64,000 bases of DNA from Telopea speciosissima (lineage: Eukaryota; Streptophyta; Magnoliopsida; Proteales; Proteaceae): NCBI RefSeq assembly GCF_018873765.1, contig NC_057923.1, positions 9,250,413 through 9,314,412 on the forward strand, given 5' to 3'. Position 1 is the first letter of the stretch. Each line of letters opens with the position of its first letter. A program made the position numbers and the translations under genes. This document shows positions 26,713 through 37,428 of the stretch, piece by piece. Under the pieces are notes generated by a model that saw only the letters and a program-made list of their open reading frames with translations, had not been told where the DNA came from and searched no databases.

Positions 26713-28689
26713 AAGGATGCTTTTTACTATCATAAATCAGTTCTCGATTTGTTCTCGGACATTACTGGTCAAGAGATTAATTTTGGTAAAAGTGAAATTT
26801 TCTTTAGTAAGAATGTCGAGGAGGGGCGTAGAAACCACCTATGTCGCCTCCTCAGCATGAAGGGCATGACTTCTAAGTCTGTTTTCTAAGGCACCAGACT
26901 CTGTCCTGCTAGATCTAAGTGTAAGGATTTGTCTACCCTAGTGGATAGAGTCCACTCTAAACTCTCCACCTGGAAGGCTAACTTTCTATCCTATGCTGGC
27001 CGGAAAGTGTTGATACAATCTGTGTTGGCATCTACCCCAGCTTATCATATGTCTCACTTTCTTGTTCCTAAAAAGACTTGTAGGGAATTGAACCAAATTT
27101 ACAACCATTTTTGGAATAATCGGGCGAAAACCCAGACCCCTAATCGGTTAATAGGTCGGGACAAGATCTATAAACCTACGACCCTTGGAGGGCTTGGTCT
27201 CCGCAAGTCCGTCACCCATAACCATGCCTTGATCACCAAACTTGGGTGGCGGCTGCTGAATGAACTCCACTCTATGTGGGCCAAACTTCTTAAAGCTAAG
27301 TATTTTCCCAACTCTTGGCTTTTTGACCCCCGTGTTGGGAAGCGGAGGGGTTCATGGGTTTGGAATAGTATTGCCAAAACCCCTCCTGACTTAAGGAAAA
27401 TTGTGTTTCGTCGGATTGGTAATGGTCGCACTACATATTGTTGGTTTGATCCATGGATTCCAGTCATGACAGGTCAGGATTCGCCCTAGGTAAAACTTCC
27501 TTTACCCAACTTTATTCATGTTAGTGATTTTATTACTAATAATACCTGGATGGTTCCCACATTAGTTGGGTGTTTTCACCCATCCACTGTGAATACCATT
27601 ATGAAAATCCCACTCCAAGGGGATGAGGATAAGTGGTGGTGCACTCTGTCCAGGAATGGAATTTTTTCCACTAAAAAAATAGTTCAATTTCTAGATAGCC
27701 CCTTGCCCTTGCACTCTTCTCATTCCAAATGGTGGAAGTTCTTTTGGAAATTATCAATTCATCCAAGATTTAAAATATTTTTTTGGCGTGTTTTACATGC
27801 AGGATTACCAACTCGTGGCACCCTTTCGAAATGGATGGATATCGAGCCTCAATGTGCTCTCTGTGGTTCTAGTGTCGAGTCCATCTGGAACCTATTTTTG
27901 TCTTGTGATTGGACTAAGCATATATGGGCTTCGAGTCCCCTTGGATTGAGAACCGAGCATTTAGCTGCTCCATCTCTCTTTCATCTCGTTTCTTCTTTAC
28001 TTGGCACTCTTCAGTTGGATAAGGCATCCCTTCGGTGGTTTTTTTCTGTTTTTATTTTAACATGTTACTTTGTATGGCATTTAAGGAACAAGGTCGTTAT
28101 GTGTAAGGCTTTTCCGGACCCAGTAATGGTCCTTAACAATGTGTCTCGCTGGTTGGCGGCGATGACTATTTCCCCCCCAACTAAGGATTCTCATGCGCCT
28201 ACATCCCAATAATTCTTGCCATCTATTCTTAGTAATCAACAATTTAACTTGCATTTATCTGGGTTGGTAGTCGCAGGAGTTTTTGAGCCAGATTCTAAAT
28301 TAGCTCGGTGGACTTATAAGGTTTTGTTAGATGGTGAGCCTCTCTTAACAGGTGCAGGGTCGTTGGACACAGCTACAGCCCTGGACGCTGAGGTGGTAGG
28401 TCTGTGGACAGGTTGGGCAGCTATGCGGCATCATCATCTCTTAGTTACTAATATTTGGGTCTCCAACCCCACCCTTCTTAAAATACTACATTTCCAATCC
28501 AACTCTACTATCTCGCGTACATATTTACCTTTTTTGCTTGAGGTTTTGGATGCTAATGAACACTTAAAAGGTTTTAATTGTCAATTGTACAGCACTGCTA
28601 GTTCCTTTCTTTAGGCTGTAAACACGTTGGTTATATATATATATATATATATATATTCTTTGGTTTTCATCAAAAAAAAAAAAAAAAAA
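26713..28689 (+). mobile_element. 5'-truncated L1-type LINE
   Basis: Plus-strand remnant of a non-LTR retrotransposon. Frames give the end of reverse transcriptase (TGQEINFGKSEIFF near 26770), the connector (WKANFLSYAGRKVLIQS) at 26929-27489, the zinc-binding zf-RVT domain (FWRVLHAGLPTRGTLSKW then CALCG) at 27550-28212, and an RNase-H-like tail at 28216-28614. It ends with a (TA)n run and an A tail to 28689. Each segment is closed by a stop, so it is inactive. The 17-bp repeat CATGCAGTAGTCTACTG lies immediately left (26696-26712) and again at 28724-28740, as expected for target-primed integration. A 34-bp stretch separates the A tail from the right repeat. Confidence 0.88.
28631..28656. repeat. 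(TA)n microsatellite
   Basis: About 12 TA units just before the LINE A tail. Confidence 0.9.
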
Positions 28690-28763
28690 TCCCCTAACAG
28701 TCTTTGCACCGATCACTATCGGGCATGCAGTAGTCTACTGGTCTTTGTAGAGTAATGGTTGGG

Positions 28764-29299
28764 CCAAGGGTGTTAATCGGTTTGGTTTTGATTATTTGGA
28801 TTGGTTTTGGTTTCAGTTCAAGATATAAAATGTAGAAATCAAAACCGAACCAAACCTAGAATAAGAACAAATTTTTAAAATCAAAACCAAAACGATATGG
28901 CTTGATTTCGGTTTTTACTCTATTACATTGTTCGTTCCTTATTTGGCTTCATATTCGGTTTAGGTCATGTTCGAAGTGTTTGGGCCAACTTTTTATTTCT
29001 TTACTTTAAAAAAAAAACCCTTATTTTTTAGTTCATAAATCATAATCCATCAAACCTTTTCAAAGCATTAAAAAAGAATATAATTTATCATCCGCGTTTG
29101 ATTGTAATACTAAAAAAAGAAGATAGCTTTACTCGGTTCCTTATTCGGTTTGAAAATAGGTAATTCGTTTCGATTTTACGGTTTTAGTCAAGAAATTGAA
29201 CTGAACCCGAGAATATTCTAGCTTTCAAAACCGAACCAAATTAATGGTTCAGTTTTAAATGGCTGGTTTTGATTTCAGTTCTAAATTGACACCCTTATA
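28764..29299. mobile_element. hAT-like non-autonomous element
   Basis: Left end CCAAGGGTGTTAATCGG; right end TTGACACCCTTATA, whose complement is TATAAGGGTGTCAA. GGTTGGG flanks both sides (28757-28763 and 29300-29306). The interior is rich in GGTTTTGGTTT/AAACCGAAC motifs typical of such elements and carries no gene. The precise ends are uncertain by one or two bases. Confidence 0.5.
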
Positions 29300-29398
29300 G
29301 GTTGGGGGGATTTGGATGCTCTCCAGCGCGGAGGTGGTTAGGGATCTCTCAATGAGCTCTCTCCGTCTAACAGGTGTGTTGGAGAGGATCCCAGGACT

Positions 29399-29399
<1 letters not shown>

Positions 29400-29451
<52 letters not shown>
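29400..29451. repeat. (CT)n microsatellite
   Basis: About 26 CT units followed by a short GT run. Confidence 0.95.
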
Positions 29452-29455
<4 letters not shown>

Positions 29456-29572
29456 GTGTGTGTGGTTTAGGTGGCTAGATTGAAAGGATGTAAAATAGTA
29501 AAAAAAAAAAAAGGGGGAAAATAAAAGGGGGATGGGGGAACAGGAACAGAACTTGGCCATAGATATACTTAT

Positions 29573-30870
29573 CCATGGTGCCTACGTACCCTTATTAGGG
29601 ATCAAGTCGAATGTAATTTAGGATCATTTTAAGAGTATTTGAGATTATAGTTCACATGGCAAAGTACTGAAAATCTATAGCATAAACTTGCATATTTCGT
29701 TAGTAGTCCGAAAATGTAGGAGATACCTTGATCGGAGATCCTGACAAAAGTTTCATTTTAAACCTTGCTTGTCAATTAAGTTGAGTCCACCGGATATTGG
29801 GCTTGACTTCGAACATCTCAAGAGTTTTCTCACTTGATTTTTGGTGATTGGGGTTTATTAATGATGATCAGGTATCAAACAGAACTGCCCAAAGAAGATT
29901 CTTTATTTAGGCCAGGATTAGTGATAAAGGGTCACTAAAGGGGTCGATAATTTCACTTTGGTGGCATAAGGGGTATGTAAGGCAGTATTTAAACATTTTG
30001 AAAATCCTTTTGGCAACCTCTCAGCGTAAAACAACATTTAATCATTTTGAAGACTCTTAATTGGTATTAAAATGACATATATAAAAGAATCTTGGAAAAA
30101 GTCATATTTATGGCAATCTCAGTATTATAACGACATAAGAAGGGTCTTTGTGAAAAACTGAAAAGTACTTATAATATGACATGTTATTTAAATAATTGAA
30201 AAAGTGAGAGACGACAGAAGCTTAACATTTTGGCCCAAAGGGCCTTGCCGAGTTAGTCTGGCAAAGTTTTGGTACTTCTGTTACAATCCCGGCGGATTTC
30301 TGACTCTCAAAGGTATTTTGAGTATTTTCTATTTTTGAGTTTTCTAAGGAGTTTTTCCCCAGAATTCCCACTCTTCTTTTTCTTGGGTATTTCTCTGATT
30401 TTCTCTTCTTTGTTCTTCTCATTTTTTTCCTCTAAGTCCTCCTCTTTCGACAAAAGGCTAAGTTTTCACCACCGAAATGTGGATTTCACAGTTTTCACTG
30501 GAGAATTCCAATTTCACTCATGACCTCTTATTTGAGAAATTGATTTTTATATCACTAGAAAGATTTTTTCGAGTACGATCCAATGATGCAAATATCGAAC
30601 TTAAATTATACTTATACTGAGGGCAAAGTCAAAATTACACCTGAAATAAGGGGCTACTGAATAGGTTATTTTGGGTGAAATTACGACATGGTATCGTCCT
30701 TGCACCAAAAGGGTATAGATTTGGGCATGTATGACTAAACGTGCCTATCCTAGAATTTTGGGTGATTATGATAAAGGTAATGTTTCCCATTAAGATTCCA
30801 TTTCCTTGGCTGTGAGCCTTGTAACATGAACATTCCTGATATAAGTGTAGCAGCAAAATTTTGTCCATCT
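29573..30870 (+). mobile_element. Possible LTR fragment
   Basis: ATGGTGCCTACGTACCC at its left edge resembles a segment found in Ty3-type (Tekay/Del) LTRs, and the compositionally even DNA that follows lacks genes. No ends or target duplication were located, so the identification is weak. Confidence 0.3.
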
Positions 30871-33800
30871 AAAAGATAGTGTGGCATCCATGTAGATATG
30901 GTGGCAATGGGTAGTGTAAAACCAGGCCTATAAGAGGCAACAAGATTTGAAGCTTGGAAAAATGGATTACCAAAGGATCAAGGATGGAGTCTTTCCCACA
31001 TTTCTATCACTATCGTGCTTCCAAATTTCCCATACAATAGTAACAAAACATGGATGGTAAAGAAACTCTGCTGCTTTTTCTTTGTTCGACTCGGATCTCT
31101 TTCCCCATTTGATCCCCCATTACCAATCGTCCAATCACCCATTTCAGACCCCATTGAAGAACACACACAGAAGCTTCAACATAGAATCAACAACGAAAAT
31201 GTGAAACTAAAACTGGAAACAAAATTCAAGCAAGTTGATGGGAAGGATTGCACAGCCAATTTTGACAAAGTGTTGAGGACAATAATTCCCTCCAATGATT
31301 CGCCAGCTCCCACTCCAACAGCTGTCATGGTTTGAGGAATCGGAATCAACGACAGCTGCTCCTGATTTCTGCCAATTCTGTAAACCCTCTTTTGAATCGC
31401 ATGGTTTCATGCTTGATCATCATTTTTTGTTGGTGGTATTCTTTTTAGTCAATAAAATCAATGTAAAAAAATCAATGAAACTTACTACTAGAAGCAAGAT
31501 CTCCAAGTTTATTGAATCAAAAACTTGAAAAAACAAACGTCATAGATTTTGATAAATCTCTGCTTCTTTCTTTCCTATTCCAATTTCTAGGGTTTCAACT
31601 GACAGAACCAATCCCGTCCCCAATTCTGTTTTCGTGAACCTAGACAGCTGGTGAGCATTTCCAAGGCTATACTTATGTGGCATCTTGCCCTTGGCTTTCA
31701 GGTTAAACCGTGAAGCCACTGTCAATCAACCTGTCAGCATTATTTGGTTTTCTTGTTTCTAGGCAAAAACGGAAGAAACTAAAATAAGAACTCCTGACTT
31801 CCTAACCCTAGAATGCTCTGCTGTCCAAGGCTTCCTGTGGAGAAAAAAATTCATTCTTGATGGGCAATCTTGATCTCTGGGACCTCCCAATAGGTAATTT
31901 TTACTCTAGCTAGCACATTATCCTCGAACACACCTGCCATATTTTCAAATGAAAAGCTTCTCTCAGCTCTTATGAAATACCTTACCCCCATGACATGCTA
32001 CCCAGACCATTAGCCGATTGCTTCTCCACCGGCAAGGCTTTTTACCTTCCCAACAAAGGCCAGGAATGATTGTCAGGATGGACTAATACCTGAACTGTAG
32101 CTTGTTGGCATTCTTCTCCTTGAAGTGATATGCTTTTAGCATTACTCACTTCTGCACCAATCCATGATTCTGTTGATCGTTTCCCGAACTGTTCCTTGGA
32201 GTCTGTTCTTGGTCCTACACACAGGTCAGGTTAAGAGATATTTGAATTTGTCATACACATGCTAATTTTGTGGCAACTTTATCCTTGTGATCGACACAAA
32301 CCTTGTTCAATTGAAGATGTCGACAGCCAGCAGGCACCCTCCCCGGCCTGACTATTCGGACTACCTTTCAGGCATGTTCTGCATCTACTTGACAAACCCA
32401 ACTAGTGGAAACGGACTCTTGTGCATAATCTAACAGTCTAACCAAGGTCATGACTTGGAGAAAAATCAGTGCAAAGTCACAGGCCAGCAGAAGCTCACAA
32501 TCCAGTAGAGCTAACAGGTACATTCAACTCAAAGTTAATCCACAAAGAGATTGATCACCTCCAACAGAAGCTCTCTTTGTTCAGAAAGTTGAGTATAACG
32601 GCACCTCCCAAAGTCAGAAGTTGGTACGTCAATAAGCATTTAGATGCCTAGCCAGGAGATGGTAAAGATGGATAGGCCAGCCACACAGGAACTGATGGTG
32701 CCCTTTTGTGAGAAATAAGAATTCTGCTTCTTAAGAAATCCAAAGATTGGGATTTAACTACATCCCTTTGACGAGTAAGTAGCTCAAGTTGAGGTGAGTT
32801 GTCCATCAATAAGAGATCTGGTTACTCATTGTCTGGTGGAATGGTGTTAAGATCTTCCTTGTGTCTCCAATGAATGTGAGAGATGCCAATGGATCATTGA
32901 CTCCTTAAAGAGGTGGACCCATTGAAAAATAAGCAATGGAAGTATCATAAAGGAAAGGTCTGGTCTGTTTAGTGGGCCAAGTAATAAAATTTCTACAGAA
33001 AACAAGATTGTCCCATGAAGAACACTGTACCCAGGTGCTCAATCCACAGTAAAGTCTGCATACTTGGCAGTCCAAGTAAAGCTTGTTGAGATTCAGATAT
33101 TACTATTGCTGGAGAAATGTGAACTTCATCCTTGTTTTGGATCTATCATTATCAGTGATACGATGACTACAAATGAAAAGAAAATTAGAATGGCCAGAAG
33201 AAGAGTTCCTGAACACATACGGGTGATGGGAATATGGAGGATCTGGGCAGAATAGAACGGATGTTAATTCCAACATAATGGCATTATTAGTCAAGAAATC
33301 ATTAAGACCACCACTGGAAAAACCATTGCATTTTGGAGGAACACCCCCTCTCCCCCCCCCCCCCCCTTCTTATTTCAGAGGGAAAATATGTTAAACGGAG
33401 TTTTGATGATTGCCTTTTCAGGAAATCCAGGGAACTTAGCAATATAAGAACAATCAAAGGAGGTTGGATATACCATTCAGGAGCATTTGAGTCTCTATAG
33501 GAGTGGAAGACTCAGTAATAGTGGAGATTAGAGCACTACTTTTTTAACTGAGGATTGATCCAAGTGTGGAAATCCCTCAGCTTTGCCATCAACCCATCCC
33601 AAAGACAACCCAGGTTTGGGTCAGGTTTAGGCTGAGCAGTTAAGTATAACCATTGCCGTAAAATTCAGTCCATCCAAACCTGCTCCACCACCCCCCTCCC
33701 CCCCAAAAAAAAAAGAAAAAGAATAGATTTTCCTTATGTTAGGTTTTCAACGCAACGCAAACCCAACCTGTAACCATCCTTAACAGCCACCCCGTTAACC

Positions 33801-35277
33801 TCTTCTGTCATTCAGGGCTCAGTGATGGGAAGTGTCTCAACCGTAAACACTATGAGGCTTACATCACATGCTGGAGATCTCTGAAGGACATCTCACTGTA
33901 CTAGATAATAGATGAAGTAGTCACCAACAACAAAAACAATTGAATGCCCTCTATTGACCAATAATAGATACACTAGTCACCACACTTGTTACATATATAC
34001 CTGGTTCTATTGCCCTCTATCGACCAATAAGCAAATCAGTCAATTCATGCATGCACAGGACATAGTTGCACACTGGGCCACTCCATGAAAAAGAAGCAGA
34101 GTGTCTAAAGCTTGGAAAAGGAGAAAATGTGTTGTAATGCTAGCCATGCCTAATGCTAGCAAAATGAGAGCTCGTGTCATCATTCTTCAGGATCAACTTC
34201 TTTTATGAAGCTGCTCCTGAATTTATGGGGCAATAGCAAATCGTTCAGTTTAATCAAGCTAAGGAGTCCTCTTTGGTGGTTTACATGCAAGTTTCAGAAA
34301 TAGAACAACTTCCCCATCATTCTCGGTGACCCACATACAGAGAAAACTACTTGGAAAATAATTGGTAATAAACTATTGACATTTCCTCCAACACCAATAT
34401 TTATTTGGGAGACCACTGCACTACTGTTGCACTTCTCTAAATTTCTCAACAAAATATATATATATATATATAGGCTCGTTTATATATCATTTTTTAATAT
34501 ACATAAGAATGAAATCAATGTCACAGTCAGAAACCTATGGGTTAAGGGTACACATCTTAGTAACATCTTACCTATAGAACAATAATAACAATAACAGAAT
34601 GCCACAGCGCATGTCATCAAGCAGTGAATAATAACTTGTACTAATAAATTATAACTCCCAACAAAACCAGATGGTTAGCCGGACACAGAAACGAGGACTC
34701 ATGCATGTGTAGAGTAGAAACATACGCAAGAAACCTCCACGTGAGCTGAGAACTTTAAAAACTTCAAGGCCTTATGTGCGTAACAATAACAATAAAATCT
34801 TAAAGCACTGCAGAAGTGGTTGATAGAAACATGAAGCAACTGGACAGAACAAAAACCCATTAGATTGGGCAGAGCAGGGCGAAAGTAATCCATGTCAAAG
34901 CATGATGCAATGTTACCAGAAATGAGCTACCTTATTAAGGAATGAAACAATCTTGAAGTGCATTAAAAATCCTGGTCTCATCATCAAGGATGATTTCCAG
35001 CAAGGGCATTTTATAAATATTAAGGCACTACATAGAGTTTATTTGCCAGAATGAGAACAAACAGATTTTTCAGCAATGTTGAAAGTTACAGTACAAGAAA
35101 CTTCTTGTTTATACAGGTTTATCCAACAAATGGGGATGGTAATAGGAAAAGCAGGGGAAATGAAAATCATACCATTCAGGTAATAAGCCTTTCATAATCT
35201 AGCATAGATGTCGTAAGTCCTCAGATTTAGAAATACAACAAGTCATCTCTTGTTTCTCCTGTCTTATGTCTCCAAAG
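30871..35277. other. Intergenic region downstream of the BIR-like gene
   Basis: About 4.4 kb without a recognised gene. A frame at 31015-31335 and its opposite strand contain no family motif. C/A-rich runs occur near 33350 and 33690 and a (TA)n run near 34451. The 3' UTR of the minus-strand receptor gene should occupy the right end. Confidence 0.4.
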
Positions 35278-37113
35278 CTACTCCAGATGATCAGGGTCTT
35301 GTCTAACAAAGATGAGTGGAAATTCATCAAACTGTTCAGAGAAATCTTGGCTCTCACCAATATTTCGCAATGAATGGTAAACTTGATCCATAGAAGACCT
35401 ATCATTTGGCCTAGAAACCACACAACCACACGCAACATTCAAAAACTGCAGAATTTCATCATCATGGCCCTCTCCAACGAGAGACTTGTCAATAGCATCC
35501 GTGATCCTACCAGCAGCTGATAGCTGATTGACCCAATCTACTAGATTGCCCTTGAATCCTTCGTCAGCATTGGTGACTTCAAGAGGCTTCTGCCCAGTCA
35601 CCAACTCAAGGAGTACTACCCCTAACCCGTAAACATCTCCTTTCATTGAAGGAACCATGTTGCTCGAGTTCTCCGGAGCCACATAACCAAATTCTCCAAA
35701 ATGTCCCTGTACAAAAGTGCTCCCATTAGAGCCAGCAGAACTCATCATGAGCCTTGCAAGCCCAAAATCTATTATACGAGCATCAAGCTCTTCGTCAAGG
35801 AAGATCACATCAGAGCTAATGTTCTGGTGCAGGAAAGCGGGCTGGCAGCCATGGTGAAGCCAAGCCAAACCCCGTGCCGCACCGACACCAATCTTAAGCC
35901 TTGTTGGCCAATCCAATGAATTAAAGCGACTATTTGTTTTAGAACTGCCATGCAACAGAGAGAAGAGAGTCCCATTATCCATATGCTTATACACCAAAAG
36001 CTTCTCATTTTCAACGAAGCAGAACCCCAAAAGCGGCACCAAATTCGGATGCCTGAGCTGCCCTAATCTGTTCATCTCGGAGCGGAACTGCTTTTCACTA
36101 AGCTTGCAAGTGTTGAACCGTTTGATGGCAAGGGCGGATCCATCAGGCAGAACTGCCCTGTAGGTAGTCCCTGCCCTGGTGGAGATGATAATGTTATCTG
36201 GGTCAAAATTATTAGTCGCAGCCATTAGGTCGACCAATTTGATCTTTACAAGGGGTTTCTGAAACAAGGAGACTTGAACGAACTTGTGAGCCCTCAACCG
36301 GTATGCCCAACTGCTGTCCTCATCTTTTCCAGTCCCATACCTTCTCCTGCGGCGTCGACGACTGGACTTGATGAAGCACCACCACCAGAGTGCGAGACCT
36401 AACAGCAGTGACACGAAGGCACCAAGAATACCAGCAGCTATGATGATTATGAGGTTCTTCCGACTCAAAGCACCGCACTTAGATTTGAGAGGGCTGCCGC
36501 AGAGTCTGCTGTTGCCATCGAAGTCTGCTGAGTCGTAATTGGACAAGAAGGAGGGGATCGAGCCGGAGAGATGGTTATTGGCAACCGAGAACTTCTTGAG
36601 ACGATTGAGACCCGAGAGCTCGTAAGGGATGGAACCAGAGAGGTGGTTATCGCTGAGGATAAGGCTGTTGAGATACTTGCATTTGACAAGCTCGGAAGGT
36701 ATAGGACCCGAGAGATCGTTCTGGGAGAGATCTAGGGTTACGAGGAAAGGCAACCAGGTGCAGATTTCAGAAGGGATCGTACCAGAAAGAGAGTTATCAG
36801 AGAGATCGAGATTCTGGAGGCTCTGGCAGTACTGCAAAGAAGAAGGGATTCCTCCTCCGAGCTTCATCGTAGGAAGAGTCAGACCGATAAGGCGATTCTC
36901 CTTCTCGTTCCAGCATGTAGCACCGACGAACTTGCAGATATAGCCGACTGTAGTGTTGGAGAAGTTCCAAGTGCCAAGCTTCCCGTCAGGATCGTTGAGG
37001 GAGTTCTTGACACCTTTAAGACACTTCACATCATCCTCGAAGGCTGCAGAGAAGGTAATCATGGAGGTAACCAGGAGAAGAGTGAACCTGGTCGAAGACC
37101 TCGATGTCGCCAT
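35278..37113 (-). CDS. LRR receptor-like pseudokinase, BIR2/BIR3-like
   Basis: Single 611-aa exon. In order: signal peptide (about 1-24), LRR N-terminal cap with paired Cys (C31, C60, C67), about five leucine-rich repeats (about 75-200), transmembrane helix (about 221-247), an Arg-rich juxtamembrane stretch, and a kinase-like domain (about 300-585). The VAIK lysine is kept (K331) and DFG is kept (449-451). The HRD motif reads HQN (429-431), and the following catalytic-loop Lys and Asn are replaced (S433, V436). The glycine loop is degenerate (STRAGTTYRA). This matches the BIR2/BIR3 family, plasma-membrane pseudokinases known to bind SERK co-receptors and restrain receptor-complex formation without ligand. 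The intronless structure is usual for that clade. It differs from the Arabidopsis BIR2 I remember in keeping DFG. Confidence 0.93.
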   Translation of the reverse strand: MATSRSSTRFTLLLVTSMITFSAAFEDDVKCLKGVKNSLNDPDGKLGTWNFSNTTVGYICKFVGATCWNEKENRLIGLTLPTMKLGGGIPSSLQYCQSLQNLDLSDNSLSGTIPSEICTWLPFLVTLDLSQNDLSGPIPSELVKCKYLNSLILSDNHLSGSIPYELSGLNRLKKFSVANNHLSGSIPSFLSNYDSADFDGNSRLCGSPLKSKCGALSRKNLIIIIAAGILGAFVSLLLGLALWWWCFIKSSRRRRRRRYGTGKDEDSSWAYRLRAHKFVQVSLFQKPLVKIKLVDLMAATNNFDPDNIIISTRAGTTYRAVLPDGSALAIKRFNTCKLSEKQFRSEMNRLGQLRHPNLVPLLGFCFVENEKLLVYKHMDNGTLFSLLHGSSKTNSRFNSLDWPTRLKIGVGAARGLAWLHHGCQPAFLHQNISSDVIFLDEELDARIIDFGLARLMMSSAGSNGSTFVQGHFGEFGYVAPENSSNMVPSMKGDVYGLGVVLLELVTGQKPLEVTNADEGFKGNLVDWVNQLSAAGRITDAIDKSLVGEGHDDEILQFLNVACGCVVSRPNDRSSMDQVYHSLRNIGESQDFSEQFDEFPLIFVRQDPDHLE

Positions 37114-37291
37114 GGCGAAAGCAAGAGACTTCTTCCCTTGGGAGCTCTAGCTGCAGCTGCAATTCGGAGTGAGATTTAAGCTGTCCTGGAAGAGTTAAGA
37201 CAAGGGTTCAGTAGCTACCCGCGTGGCCGTGTCCAAGCAGACTAGTATGGGCGGCCATTGATTGACTCTGAAGTCTGGACAGAAGTCACAG

Positions 37292-37318
37292 AAGAGAGAG
37301 AGAGAGAGAGAGAGAGAG
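37292..37318 (-). repeat. (CT)n tract upstream of the BIR-like gene
   Basis: On the coding strand of the receptor gene this is a CT run about 180 bp before the ATG, as often seen in plant 5' leaders and core promoters. Confidence 0.8.
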
Positions 37319-37428
37319 GAAGGAGGACTGAAAGAGAGGTTTTATATTGACGTGAAACATAAGTCACTAAGTCAGTTTGACCCAACTAATGTGCCTAATT
37401 AGTTTTGATAAATCCATTATTTTTTAAT

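Noticed and set aside
31015-31410. Opposed frames with Ser/Pro- and Asp/Ser-rich stretches
   Set aside because: No motif, splice pattern or family resemblance strong enough; I considered a leucine-zipper protein and dropped it.
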